The notes under the pieces are model-generated. The model worked only from the letters and a program-made list of their open reading frames with translations. It searched no databases and was not told where the DNA came from. Made by a program: the position numbers and the translations under genes. Positions 37,005 to 64,000 of a DNA stretch of 64,000 bases are shown in pieces; within the stretch, counting starts at the first letter, position 1; every line of letters starts with the position of its first letter. Source of the DNA: Neelides folsomi (lineage: Eukaryota > Arthropoda > Collembola > Neelipleona > Neelidae); contig JAQGBZ010000198.1 of NCBI GenBank assembly GCA_034687125.1, forward strand, positions 52,670 to 116,669, read 5' to 3'.

Positions 37005-40000
37005 ATGTCAAGAAAAGGTTCTCCAGTTCTCCTCCTCGTCTTGGTGGCCGTTTCTCTCTGCACCCGTGTTGAATCCATAACGGTCGGGACAAAGTTGGGT
37101 AAAATTCTTGGGACGAGAGAGGAAATGGTGAGTGGGACAAAGTATTTGGCTTTCAGAGCCATTCGCTACGCATCGCCTCCAACCCGCTCTCAAAGATTCA
37201 AGGTATCTCACAACACGGACTTGGAGAAGAAAGACGGAGTTATGAATTTTTAATAAAATCTTCCTCGTTCAGCCTCCTGTGCCGGTGAGTCCATGGGAAG
37301 GAGTCATGAATGGAACTGAAGACGGCCCCGTCTGCCCGCAGCTCAACTTTGGAACCAATGCCGTAATCGGCGACGAAGACTGTCTCACTCTCAATGTCTA
37401 CACGAAAGATGTATGTAATAAATACCAATATCCTCGTCCTTACCTGTCTATAAAATATATGACATAAGCCTTTTACACCCAGTTTCCTATCCATTACTAA
37501 CTCGAGTATATTAAATTTCGACTATGTCCGGATTTCGAAGTTTAAAACCGCAATTTGAGCTTCATGATGACAAGTCGACAGGGAAAGGGTCGGTCTTTGG
37601 GCATATCCCTTTCTCCTATTTATTTAACTACATAGTTTCCTATGTATATTGCTCTCTTTAAATTCAATAATGCTTCATGTGTGGGGATTTCACTTTTGAC
37701 AGGTCGAGCATTTGAGGCCAGTCGTCGTATTTATACATGGAGGGGGCTGGTGAGTAAATATACACTGGGCTATGAAACGCCAAAATGATTGAAATACCAT
37801 TTGCATTACACATTCCGAAAGGATATTTTGTTCTGGTATGGCTGAAGATAATGCATAAAAAGGGTGTTTGAGGAGAACGTAATTTTTTTCTTTTTCCTCG
37901 ACAGGTCGACAGGCACGGGCTCAAGTCTTCTATACGGCCCGAATTTCCTGGTGGATAATTTTGTTCTCGTGACGATCCAGTACAGACTCTCAGTCTTGGG
38001 TAAAGAATGGCCGTGAATAAGTAATTACATGGCTAATGGAAATTTTATGCTGAATGTCATAGGATTCTTGAGCACTGGGACAGATGAGGCTCGGGGAAAC
38101 TACGGGCTTCTCGACCAACTCGTGTCTCTTGAATGGGTGAAGGAAAACATTGCGTCGTTCGGCGGAGACCCCGATCGTGTCACTTTGATGGGCGAAGGGG
38201 CTGGTGCTGCGAGTGTTGGTCTTCTCAGCTTCACTGAACGATCCAGAGGTTATACTTTTCCTTGTCCGATGGTTGTAGTCAGAACGATCCGAAAAAGCAA
38301 GGATAAAAATGTATAGGAAGGAGAATCTCGAGAGGGCCCTTTATTATTTTATTGCTCTCTACACTCTCTATGATTGAATGCGTCCCACTAAGGGAATCGA
38401 ATCGAATTCCGTCTCCTTTGACTTCAATGGAAAGGAAAAAAGTTTTTTTGGTGGAAACTCCAACTCTTTAGATTGCCTGAATTAAACCTTTGACTTTCAC
38501 TGACGGGGCTTTGTCGATAGAATTCGATAGCCGCAGACGATCCCCCATTCAATTTACACAGAAGCCCAGAAGACTAGGGCTAAAAAAGAATCGTTACCTT
38601 ATTTCTCCGATGATTAAACTCCCTATTATGCAATTTCCTCCTCTTCCTCTCGTCCCATTGAACATCTTTAGAGCTTCACATTTTAAATTGGAACATGGGG
38701 ATTTGGGGAGGCTGAGACAGAAAATCAAAATTTAAGAGGGGAAATTTAATCTTGGGCAAAAGAGTAAAATCCCCGTAGTTGGATTCGACATGTAATGGGG
38801 GATCGGAGAAATGAAGAGAGTTCGTGGCAATAAATGCATGTGATGTTCTTCCAGGATTGTTCCGGAACGGGATCCTTCTGGGCGGATCTCCATTGAATAG
38901 CCAATACTTTCAGAAGGATCCGCTGGAGTCAGCGAGAGAAATTGGGAGTCGACTTGGCTGCACTTACGACGACCTCGCCGGGCTCGTCTCCTGCTTAAGA
39001 GAAGCAGAAGCGGAGAAACTCATCCGAGAAGTTAATCAGATGTTTGTAAGTCACTTGATAGTAACGAGACTCTCTGAAGGAAATTGCCTCTGCGGTTCGG
39101 CCATAAAATTAAGAGGGAAGATGGCCAGAACCATGTCCATTAAACTTCCCTTCACTAAGGAGACTGTTCCCTTTTTTTCAGTCGTTTTTCTCATTCCCTC
39201 GATGGTTCGCACCCTCCGTCGACAATGTTTTATTCAGCGGGGACCCGGCCGAGATGCTCCGAGACGGAGGAAGATTGGTCAAAGTGCCGATTCTCATTGG
39301 GCTGGCGAGGCACGAGGGAGCCTTCTACTACCCGCGTATGACACATTTACAACTCTCCATATCTCCCATCGTTGGCCAGAATGACTTGCCATATCCTCCC
39401 GCTCGGGGAAGCATAATGAGCGGATATGAACTCTCATTATCCTGTCTATTCCTTATAAGTATAATAAGATTCCTCTTTGGAGCAAATGAGGTTCTTTGAA
39501 TAGAACCTTCACACCAGCCATTTGCCCAAAACCGAGTCAACAAAAGAGAACTTTCTTTCCTCGCCCTTTTCAAAAGGAGGAGTTATTGAGGAAACTTCGC
39601 GCCCGGGCCCTCTAATCGCTTCTCATCCCATTTGAATTTTGGGAAGCTATAAAAATGGGCCAATCAAATAAATTAATATGACGACGCTTCCCATTTCCCT
39701 CCCCGCCGAACCTAACGAGCCCATTTTCCGACCCTGGAGGGGAAGTGAATGGGGAAATGAGGGGGAGCCTCTTGATTTTTAATTGGCCTTTTAACTGGCC
39801 CTCTTCATGAGTGCGGAAGATAGGGGCAAGTACCATTGAAAATGTATTAGGGACCAATAAAAAAGTTATGAGGAGCTCCGCAGGAGCCATCCAGTTCAAG
39901 TAATCTCCCTTAGGCTCATTATAAGGGAAGAATGAATTGATTTATCATTTGGCAGTCACTCTCAACGCCTTCAATGATGGAGTCTACAAGGGGAACTTCA

Positions 40001-41254
40001 TCGACCAGCGGTTCCCACGACTTCTCCCCGTCATTTCCGAGTTTGAGAGGAAACTTCTCCCACTTACAAAGGCCATCAAGAAACGCTACTTCACAAACAT
40101 CGACATCGACAACGAGGATGAATTTAGGCCAAGATATATTGAGGTAAACAAAATGGCTTACAAATTAAAACCTATTTGTATTCTAAATATTCTCTCCATT
40201 TAAAGTCTTATAGAAATATTTAAATTTATTTTATAATTGTGCAAATAATACTTCTACTCAATTTTGTGATTTCTTTAAACTATATATAAAATCCTATATT
40301 TAAAAATACTTCTTTTGTAAAATAAATTAATTTCAAATATTACTGATGTATGTAATTTCACATTTTGTTAAAGTTTTAAATATTATTGTAATTAAGTAAT
40401 TCACTTTCGTTAGCTTATTCCTTTTAATATTTATCAATTTGATATCATCAAAGAGAAAAACTAATTAGTATTTTTTGAGGTATGTTCTAATTCGAACGAT
40501 GGACCTAGAATTTAATAAAGCAAATTCAATAAGATGGTCCCAATGGAATGGGATTATCTTACTCTTGGTAATATGGAAAATACTAATTAAATGACTGAAA
40601 TCGATTCTTTCAGTTCCTCACGGACCTCCTCTACACTCGGTTTTCCAACGAATACGTGAAGGGACTCAAATCCCACGGTGTTCCAGCTTACTTCTTCATC
40701 TTTGACTACTACGGGTCCAATAGCATCATGCAGGTCATCGGGGACGGAGATGGAAAAGGTGGGAGTTTTAATTAAATTGTGCTAAAACGCTCTGAACTAA
40801 AGACCCTTTTCGGTCTCTTGGCAGCCATTGCACATGGTGACATTCTCCAATACATCTTCAACGGAGTACTTGGAGAAGAAAAGGAACTTCCCGAGGACGA
40901 CCGCAACTTTGCGACTTCAACTCTCATTCCGCTCCTCTCCAACTTTGTGAAGACGAGGTGAGGAGAATGGGCAATTGGGCAATGTGTGCAACTCTCAAAC
41001 TTCACTTTCCAGTTCCCCGAATCCCGTCAACGGCTTTAATTGCCCGAGGTTTGAAAGTTCCGAAGTGTGCGTCGTGGGAGGTGAACTCGCTTCAATGCCT
41101 CACTTCCGGACCAACATTCTCAAGTTAATATGCATACATCACTCTTGGAGTCTCCGCAGATTCCCCGTCGCATATTTTACATTCTCGAATATGTTTCAGG
41201 TTCTGGATGGAAGAAGTTCCGAAGATTCTCGGGCTCAAAAAAGACGAATTATAG
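37005..41254 (+). CDS. Secreted carboxylesterase/cholinesterase-fold protein lacking the catalytic serine
   Basis: Predicted secreted alpha/beta-hydrolase of the carboxylesterase family, 546 residues. Its twelve in-phase GT-AG exons are 37005-37202, 37273-37410, 37703-37749, 37905-37999, 38063-38248, 38855-39045, 39182-39335, 39956-40143, 40614-40758, 40825-40957, 41013-41123 and 41200-41254. A signal peptide ([19 protein letters not shown]) is followed by the esterase body. It has the [10 protein letters not shown] motif, the oxyanion-hole HGGGW (124-128) and [20 protein letters not shown]. The nucleophile elbow reads [10 protein letters not shown], with Gly205 where GESAG has serine. The acid residue is kept (RHEGAFYYP, Glu330), and so is the histidine region ([10 protein letters not shown], His451). 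The enzyme is therefore probably inactive as a hydrolase, like neuroligin, glutactin or neurotactin, which use the fold for binding. No transmembrane segment follows, so it would be extracellular. An in-frame upstream ATG at 36948 would mask the signal peptide, so 37005 was chosen. Confidence 0.9.
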
Positions 41255-44200
41255 GGGAAACCGCTAACGATTCAATGCAGCCGCTGGGTCCATTCAAAAA
41301 CTTGGAAATTAACCATCAAAAACCATTAAAGCTTCATCAACTTCAATTATCTATATTTTTCAAAATAAATGTGCTAAATCTGGTGATAAAAATTAATGAA
41401 ATTATTTATCAAAAACACATTTAATGGAATTTATTTCTTTTTTGAGTGCGAAGAGCGGTAAATGTACGTAAGAGGCGACTCAGGAATAATATTTGAGTCA
41501 GATATGATAAATGATGCGTTTTATGTGTATTATGCAAAGAGCGAACATTTATTTTAATTATTCATAAAATAAAGTACATCTTGACATTTATTCCTCTTTC
41601 GGGAGAAAATGAAATGAGACTTTGACATTTGTTCAATTTGAGAGGAAAATGATCAAATGTATAGAAATATTTTTATGAGCCTTCTTTCAATGACCTGAGC
41701 TGAGCAAACTCTTAAGAAAACATTAAAAAAAGAGAGGGAAGGGAAAGAATCTCCAAAAGGAAATCTGAGAATGAGAATAGAAGAATTCTTGGTAAGCGAA
41801 CAAAGGAGGAAATGAAAGATGCTCATCCGGGAGACGAAATTGCGGAAATGCAAAAATGAGCAAAAGAAGCTGTAAAAGGGAAAGGGGGAACTTCTGAGGT
41901 TCTAATTTCGATGATATATGAATAAACTGCTCTTTGTGAGTAAAAATATACAAAGTAAAGAATCGGAATGGGGAAAAGTTCCGTCGAGCGAAAAGGGGAG
42001 ATAAGTCGGGAAATATGAGACAATGTGGTTCCTTTTATTTTCTCTTCGGCTCCGCATCTCTCGCTTTTTCAACTCGGGCATAGATTTGGAAATGTGCTAT
42101 GTGAGATGAAGGGTTTGGGCTCTCTATTTTTTGTGCAACCTTTGCACCATCTTTGATCTTCTACTTCCCTTCATTCTCCGCTTCGTTACAACAACAAACA
42201 ACGTTTGAAATGTTCGTTTGACTCGGAATTAAATGGAAGCCCTTATCAGGGCCTTATCTCAATGTCATAAATAATAAGGCTTAAATTACCCGACTCTCAA
42301 TTGATTTATTGAAATGAGGCATGTCAAAATATTAACATGTATATATTTAATTGTGGCTTCAGTTTATCCTTATCAGGCGAAAAGTTGTATGGAGTTCTAT
42401 GACTAAAAATATTATCTTCGATTATACTCCAACCTTCCTCAATTTTATAAAAAGCTTTTGCCATACAAATTCATATTTAAAATATTTTCCTTACAAAACC
42501 CCAAATATTTTATTTATTTATAATTATAATTATTAAAATTGACATTATTTAGTAAAGATATGTTTTTAGCGTCTTTTTTTTAAACTCGAACCACACATTT
42601 TAACCAATTTACTAAATGATTCCTCTTTCTCTAAATGACTCATTTAATCCTAAATTTATGTGCTAGTTTAATATTTCACATTATATCCTTATTTAAATAT
42701 TCAATTTTTGTTAGTAAATAATGCATGAGTTTAATATCAACAATTTTAATCATTTTAATCAGAAGCATATTTTTCAATACACGGAATGCCAACATTTCCT
42801 ATTGGCTCATAAATAATTTTACATGTATTTTATGCCTTTATTGTTAATGCCATTTTAAAGCTAAAAATTTCATGTAGCACTTCGAATAAATTTCTATTCG
42901 ATTGTTAATTATTACATTCAAGTTATATCTAATTGGCTTAGTTGGCATAATAGCATCAATTTTGTGAAATTTTAATTATGGAAAGTGATAATGATGGACG
43001 AATTCTAATGTAGGAAAACCATACAGAAAGTTATTTGCAATAAAGCTAAAGGATTTTCCTTCACATTATAATTTCAAATATCCTGTTTATACTCCGAGCT
43101 CCGAGATAATCGAGGAGAAGCTATTCTTTGTGATTTAAATTTCAATTGGAGAAATGTTTACCAGTCACCGCGAAATTAAGCAAATTTATGTAATTGGGAA
43201 ATGAGGGCCAGAGAAGCCCCATATTTGCTGTTACGAGATGTGGAATATTGTGAACTGTTATTTTCACTCCGCTCCTCCATTCAATTTCCATTTGGTCCAG
43301 AAATTTTCCATTTAGCAAATCTACAAGGTTGCCCATTGAAATTAAAAGCAATATAGATAATTGAATTGTCTACCGTCAGCAAAACATTGATAGGATTTGA
43401 AGGAAGATGCATAGCATTAAAAGCAGATGACTCACCGCTCATTCTTTCCCTCACCTACCCTAATTCATGGTGCTGAGAAAAAACCAGATTTCGATTTACG
43501 ACTTTTAAGCCTTACTCATCCACACACAAACACAGCGCACTCATCTCGACAATCAGCATTTAATATCTGGTGGATTCATATACTTAACATACGGAGAGAT
43601 TCACAGATTCACACTGGTTGCATATTCCATCTCAAGAGATCTCTCGAGAGGAAGATGACATAAGAATACTTAGGACAGCAGGAGTCGCGGATGAGAGCGT
43701 TGAGAAAATGGCCAACCAGATTTCATGAGCTCATGCATACGCGAAGGCTGAGGGAAGCGATGATAGTAAATTGTAAAAATAAAGCTTTACTCATCTCATA
43801 TATCCCACTTCAAACTGCCTACATTAGCTATCTAATGTACACACATATGGGACAAACAGACATTCGTTTTACAATAAGATAATCCTATGAGGAAAATAAT
43901 ATAATAATAAGGCTTTGCTTGAGCTACCCAAGTACAAATCTTTCCATTGTGTAGCGAAGCTTCTCCATTCCTCGTATCGCATATCTGAACATAGCAGCTC
44001 GATATCTCGCATCATCATACCATTAACACTTATTAACACTCGTATATCAGAGGGAAAATCCTCGGCTCAATTCCTTCCTATTTTCGCTTGTTTACTGTGA
44101 GCTCCATTCAACATCTAATGTATATGACAAATTAGGAGAGTTTAGGAGACATTAAATGACTACTGGATAACCAGAGTTAGTGTTGAAAGTTTATTTCCGC

Positions 44201-46503
44201 TTTTACTGATAGCATCCAATTTTTTAAAAAAATTAATGGAACTCATTGTTTATGTATGGACTCCATTTATATTCGCTTTTCATTTGAGGATTTTTAAGAT
44301 AGGGACAAAGTGGGGGTTGGAAAGTAAATAAATAAATATGGCGTTGAGAAATTAAACATTTTGCCAGTCGACTCACTCAGTCAGTCATTTAATTGTGAAG
44401 CGGAGGATTAATACGAGCAATTATCTCTCGGTTTGTTGATTTAAACTATTCCTCGTATTACTTTCAAATAAACTCAAGACCCGAAGAATGTTCATACACA
44501 AATACACAAAATTTACAAATTAAACAAGCCTAGAATTCTTGATTATATCATTGTTTATCTAACTCAGTTTGACAAAAATTCCGAATGAAAGGCCATGTGT
44601 GTATTTCTCTATAGACAAAAGTTTGTGATAGTTCTTATATGCCAAAGCTTTCAGTGCGGCTGAACAACAAGGGTTCTTATACTCCGCTTGTTCAACATTC
44701 CATATCTCAAATGATAATGTGATGAAATGAGTATCAATAAAAAGAACCGCATGACACCTCTGTACACAAATACAATTACCTAAAGTAAGTGTGTGCATGA
44801 ACCATATTTACAAATTGTGGAACAAGTGCGTAGTATTTTGCAGTATGCATTTATAATAACTTTTTTGTGCTCTTAGTCATCATTTAAATATCCCTACTAC
44901 GCGGTTGAGTCCTAATCTAATGTCAACACAAGCTAAATTCATTACATACCTAGGTATATCATGAATTCAAAGACATCCCTGCAGTGATAAACGCCGAATG
45001 GCTATCTCTTATATATGTAATAAGGAAAATTGTGAATTGTCCCTTCAACAATACCTTGTTTTATGGCCCTTCAATCCCAATTTGTCAACGAAAGTGAAGA
45101 ATAGGCCATAAACCTCGGGTCTGCATCTCGGAATTGAATTCCCTATTGAGCATGGTTTTAAAATTAGAAATTTAAATGGTTTAAACTTTCTCAAAACAAT
45201 AATCTCATGTACTTTGTTCTTTGTCATGTTGGTTAGCTAACAAAGAATGCTGATGGTTCACACACACACAGCAACTTGAGTTTAAACTATGTATCTGTTC
45301 AAAGTTCAGTGGAATCGATGCATTCATATGAGTAAGTAAGCAATACATGAACGAGTCCTTCCATCCTTTCCTCCCATGTTGAATATATGGGAGTGTAAGT
45401 ACACAGGGAAGAATGATATGGAAGAATGTTGATAGGATGCATTTTTATTTGGCCATGCATGAGTCTCTGGTTGTGGTGAGAGTTGAATAATCAAATCTCT
45501 TTATATCAAAGTATGTTTGTGCTCTGTCTGTGTGACCATTTTTGAGCCGTCATTCTTGTTCTCGTTCTGACCTGGATGTCAAAGCAGGCGAGTTCCAAAG
45601 GGCCTCGAGAGGTGAATCAGAGTAGATGAGGGAATCGTGTGAACGGAGGGTAGGGAAGGTTTCGGGTCGTTGTAGCACGGGAGGGATGGGAAGCTCTCTG
45701 TTCCGCAGACTCCCCAGCCTCCTCCCTTGCCCAGCTAGCGTTCCTCGAGGCTTCCCCTGCCAGACGCAGTTCAACAGCCCAGCCGACTCTTTCCCTCTCG
45801 CTCTCATGGCAAAACTCTCATTTTGACATGTCATGACCCAAACGGGAAGGAGCCCCTGTCCCAACCACATGAAACCTCTCCTGATCTCACAGTCCTCAGT
45901 TCTCCCTCTCACTCAGAGAACCTTCAGTCGTTATTCTCCTCTCACCAGTTCGGAGTAAATAATAAATCCGAAGATCAAGTGATTAAATTGATAAGAGAGT
46001 AAATTCCCAAAGTTCAAATTCCTCATTTTCGACGGAGTGGACGGAGTGTCGCGTCTCATTGGATGGAGCCTCCTTGAGTCAATCAGAGCGTTTATCCGTG
46101 TCGGACGACGGTGTGGGTGAACTCGGGTGAAAAAGCGAGGGAGTGCAATGTGTGAGTTGGAGAAGACTTCGACTACTTTGTCGACTCACCAAGTGAAGTA
46201 AGCGGAGAGAAGTAGTGAGTGATTGTTTTTTTCCTCTCGGAACTCTCGTATGACTCAACACCAGCCGAGCTTTATCTCGAGTGATTATGATGGGAAGAGT
46301 CGTCATCTGAGGGCCAGAGAACAAAAGGTGACTCTGTAATTGTATAATTACCCTCTCGAACCGTTCCAACGGTGGATCAATATTAAATATTTATAACACA
46401 CCTCTCGAGTCTTCGAGACATGAGTTGAAGTGGAAGGAGTCGAGAGAATCTCGGTGATCTCAGAGAATTGTGTGACTGCCAGCGTGGGAGCCATTTGTGG
46501 AAG
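41255..46503. other. Intergenic region upstream of the KLF gene
   Basis: About 5.2 kb. The first few hundred bases are the AT-rich 3' untranslated region of the esterase-like gene. The middle is AT-rich with no recognised exon. From about 45,540 composition becomes balanced and CT/GA-rich up to the KLF start codon, as expected for its promoter and 5' leader. The minus-strand frame at 45550-45912 has no domain and is probably incidental. Confidence 0.5.
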
Positions 46504-60095
<13,592 letters not shown>

Positions 60096-63000
60096 AAACC
60101 GAGTCAACAAGTGAAGTTTAAGGCTCCTTCTTCTCTCATTCAAAAGTCCCGTCGGGGTTCCCAAAGGTAAACTCCATTCCAAGACCTGAGGAACTTTTTT
60201 TCATCCTCCTCCTCATCGTCTCGCCCACCAAACGGAACTAAAATATGATTTTGAGTTTAAGTGATGAAATCCGCCATTGCATTTAATCCAAGTCTACTTC
60301 AAATATCTTCGTCTCGAAATTGTTTTTACTGGATCCCTCTCAACGTCTTCATTCTCATCATCATCGTGGGAAGTTGAAGTGTTGTGTGTGTTAAAACTCT
60401 CCAATTGTTGTATGGAAAAAATCAATTTTAGTTCCTTATTCCTTTTTCACTGCCATTCAACTCCATGAACTACAATTGTAATAACGAAAAAGAAATCATC
60501 TTATTGAACCAAATAACCAGCCATTTGCTCCGATTTTCAATTCAAACTGTTTGAAATATTTAAGTGAAGGAAGGGAAAAGCTCTTTGTTGTTTAAGCTAA
60601 CAATTTTTCCAAAGGCCCCACATGAATGTTTCAAAATACTGATGGCAAATTTTTGTCTTTCTCTAGCAAGTAAAAAATTGAAAAAAATACAAATGCAATT
60701 AGTATTAATATTCGTTTGACTTTCTCCATTACTTTCCCAGTAACTTAATTGTAACGCCTTACAGAAGTGTTCTCCATAGCATGTACATGTTCGTAAAATC
60801 TCTACATAATTAAACTTACAATACGAGTACATTTAAAAAAGGTACAGACGAACGCAAATTCAACGTTTACATTATACTCAAAAAGCAAAGTTTTATCACT
60901 CAGAAACGAGGTAAATGATCATGTAGACTTAAAAGCAACAATCAATTTCTCTTAAAATTCAAAGTTTTTTAAATTAGTTTAAAGGGCCTTTAAATTTATA
61001 TAGTCATCGACAGTCAATGAATATATCCCAGTTTAGGCTTAAACAGGATGTATTCGCATCCCACGTTTTCGTCTCACTTTTCTCAAAAGGAAAAATGTAA
61101 ATAATTGATTGTAAATGAAACCTTCCCGGGGCCTACACAATAACTATATAAAAATACCAATTTAATCGAGATTCGTGAACCAATTGGCAATTTTTCTAGT
61201 TACGTATATAAAAATGTAAAGTGATTAAGTTTGATTTTAATTATATAAAGAAGATTTTGAAGTATGAATTAGACGTTTGCTTGTTATGCAAATTTTGAAG
61301 AGTCAACACGAAAATATATTACCTTTAATAATTATTATGCAATTATTAAAACAAATAAAAATGCGTTTAATAGTGTTGGTTAGGAAGGAACACTATCTAC
61401 ACACGCATAGATATATTATATATTGTATAGAAAAACTAGGCTTTTACTTTCTTCATTGTTTGTATAATTATTCTATTAGAAAACTGTAGAATTTATGAAT
61501 TTAGCAAAATAATGAATATCTTTGATCTCGTCTTAAAAGTTCTAAAAACGTCTACATTATACCTTAATACTATTACCTTAAAGCCAAAATTCCAATACAA
61601 AAAAGTATCATTTAGGCGTGACAATCTTTAGGTTTATAAAAACTCATAGAGTTCGACTCTAAAAAATACAATCCAAAACACATTTTTTATATTATTATTA
61701 TTATTATATTGTTATTATTTTTTAGACGAGGGGCGAGAAGCTGCCGTAGTTTGTCGCATGGCTTTTAGCAATGATTAATTTCCGTGTAATGTAGTGCAAT
61801 ATCGAAGGAGAGGAGAAAGTGGAAGAATTACTGAAACTTCTATTATTAAATGTTAGGGACATTTTCATATCCAACATGGAAATGACCTCTCGTAGATCCC
61901 AATGTTACATAGGCCGAATGACGTTCAAATAACTCAACACGTTCATTTCTTTTTATCAAACTTAACTAGCGACACACAATAGGCACTTGAGCAAAATTTA
62001 GCACGCAGAAAGAGGGGAGTCATGATGAAGATGAGTCTCCATTCAAAACTGAGGAGATCATCTCTTTCTTCCCATGCCGACGTTTCCTTTTTGCCTTCCC
62101 GGAGAGTGCTGAGGCGGACAGAAGTGCCGGGTTAAAAAGGAACGACCGTGTGTTCAAAAAATGTAAAATTGAGATTGTTGCACGAAGGAATCCCTTAATA
62201 ATCATAATTGAGCTGATGGGAAGTTTTTTACACATGATTCAGCAACAAGAGCAGAATTGACGACGTTATAGGCCAGTTTCATTAGGAAAACTAATTTTTC
62301 AAATGTTTAAAAAGAGTAATTCTTCTAGTGGTGCTTTTTTCGCTCGATCAAGAAACGTTTACAAAAATTTTCTATATTTTTTATGAGTCTACTAACAATA
62401 AATAACAGATGATTATAAAAACAATTGCATAATAATAATGATGATTATAATGATAATAAATAACTAAATTGTATTATAAGGCTAAAAAATCATTGATTGA
62501 TTAATGTTAAATTTTAAGCTTTTATTATTATTATTAATTATTATAAATGTATTCATCATTGTAGGGAGTCGAGGTGTGTAGGACTTGTAAGAAATTAAAA
62601 GTAAACTTGCATAATATAGATATGATGTAAAGAAAGGAAAAACAGATCTCTGAGTATACAAAAATGTTGCTTGCAGTACTATACTATAAAATATAAATAT
62701 TAAATACGATATAATATACTGTAGCGTCTTTGTAGTGTCAACGGTGAACTTCATTGAAAGCCATTGAGTGTGAATGAGTCTATATAGTAGTGCATACATA
62801 TACTGTAATAATGATGTGTGTTTGTGTAACTGCAATAATAATTGATGATGTGGAGAAATAAAATGTCATAATTATTGAGTGAACTACTAAATATGTACAA
62901 TGTGTACGACGACCGGACGAGTAGTTGGGTGAGGATGATGGAAAAAATGTTTAGATTTCAGAAATTGACTGGATATGTAACGTAAAATATGTAAGGAGTG

Positions 63001-64000
63001 TAATAGGATGTAATAACGGTCCACCCGCCATTTTTATGTTTTTATCAACATATTAATTGAATTATCTGGTTCAATTCTTTTCCAAATTCGGTTCACTTCT
63101 TTTTTAAATATTTAACCCTCGGTTCATAGCCTTTACTTTTTCATGTTATTTATTGTGTGTTAGTCAATTTTCTCATTCAGAGCTACGCTTTGTTATTTCG
63201 TACATTATTATATAATAATCTTAAGAGTACATATATAAATAACATTATAATTATATTATTAAAATGGAAACTTTCTATTCTACATACCACATTTTAATAC
63301 TTATTACTCATATTAACTGACTCTCATATCATTTTTAATTGACCGACTTTGTATTTAAATAAAATGTGAAATCATGGATTTTAAGGAACATATGAGAAGA
63401 TGAATCAATAATTTACAAAAAAATCATTTTGAACACGAGATACAAATTCAGATTAATCATTTGGAGCTTCCTGGCTTACCATAAAATGTTAAACGTAAAT
63501 TATTTGAGTTATAGGGTATACACTTTGTAGTTTTACACATACTTATGATTAGATTATACTTAAATTTAATTTATGCTTTTTATTGTAACCAATAATATCC
63601 TCATCAATCAAATGGACCAAAAATATGAAAATGAAAAAAATTTAAACAATGCACTTATTTTGATCGAATGATTTATTTCCAAAAACACATTCTTGCACAT
63701 ACTAACTTCATTCTAAATACCTAGTCTTGTACATAAATTGTATGCTAGTTTAGCGCACAATATTTTTATAAACTTCACACGATGCACCTTGTACCATACA
63801 TTTATCTATGTACTATACCTATATAAATACGTATTACGCACGCTGAGCGCACGTTTAGTCCACAGATAGAAGATACAAAGTATGTTCAAATATAAATATG
63901 GGACTGAAATATCAGCAAGGGCCTATTTCAAATTTCGATTTATTTTTTATGGTTTCTATAAACCATGTAATTTTATAATTGGCTTATTTAAATGATATAA
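60096..64000. other. 3' region of the KLF gene and AT-rich right flank
   Basis: About 3.9 kb after the KLF stop codon. The first part is presumably 3' untranslated sequence, and several AATAAA hexamers occur without a clear choice. The rest is AT-rich with trinucleotide runs and no recognised gene. Small open frames at 62020-62235 and 62482-62835 on the minus strand look incidental. Confidence 0.45.
61690..61707. repeat. (ATT)n trinucleotide microsatellite
   Basis: Six uninterrupted ATT units followed by imperfect ones, in the presumed KLF 3' region. Confidence 0.85.

Noticed and set aside
45550-45912. 120-codon minus-strand frame upstream of the KLF start
   Set aside because: No domain, and it lies in the likely KLF promoter/5' leader where composition favours chance open frames.

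Overview
The window reads as arthropod nuclear DNA, most likely crustacean. It is AT-rich, and its genes are split into many small exons with GT-AG introns. Those introns run from about 60 bp to several kb. The recognisable proteins are animal orthologues of arthropod type, and a short (TTAGG)n tract matches the arthropod telomere motif. A copepod such as a sea louse fits the AT content and compact small introns, but the species is inference. There is no operon, CRISPR array, phage or bacterial system here.

Seven protein-coding genes could be rebuilt exon by exon with consistent splice phase. (1) 137-3303, minus: the N-terminal half of a voltage-gated calcium channel beta subunit, running off the left edge. 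(2) 6557-8996, plus: an Abrupt-like BTB/C2H2 zinc-finger transcription factor. (3) 13625-15964, plus: Ajuba, a three-LIM scaffold of Hippo signalling and cell junctions. (4) 17672-21758, minus: a complete 15-exon SLC15/PepT proton-coupled oligopeptide transporter. (5) 29797-34504, minus: a single-pass receptor-like protein with signal peptide, one CUB domain and one LDL-receptor class A domain (Neto/LRP12-like). (6) 37005-41254, plus: a secreted carboxylesterase-fold protein whose catalytic serine is replaced by glycine. (7) 46504-60095, plus: a KLF6/7 (Drosophila luna) Krüppel-like factor spread over three exons with two very long introns.

Two degenerate miniature DNA transposons lie between genes. 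One at 11625-12138 has 113-bp terminal inverted repeats, a perfect 8-bp target duplication and a fragment of an IS1016/ISXO2-type (Merlin) transposase. It also carries the TTAGG tract. The other at 22581-22967 is a Tc1/mariner-like element with 37-bp perfect inverted repeats, TA duplications and the start of a transposase.

The genes do not form a functional cluster. Transcription factors and signalling genes (calcium channel beta, Abrupt, Ajuba, CUB-LDLa, KLF) have large flanks or introns, while the transporter and esterase are compact. The rest is AT-rich intergenic or intronic sequence with microsatellites and minisatellites. No tRNA, rRNA or convincing ncRNA was seen. The observations most worth following are the Merlin-type miniature element, the serine-less esterase and the one-CUB receptor.
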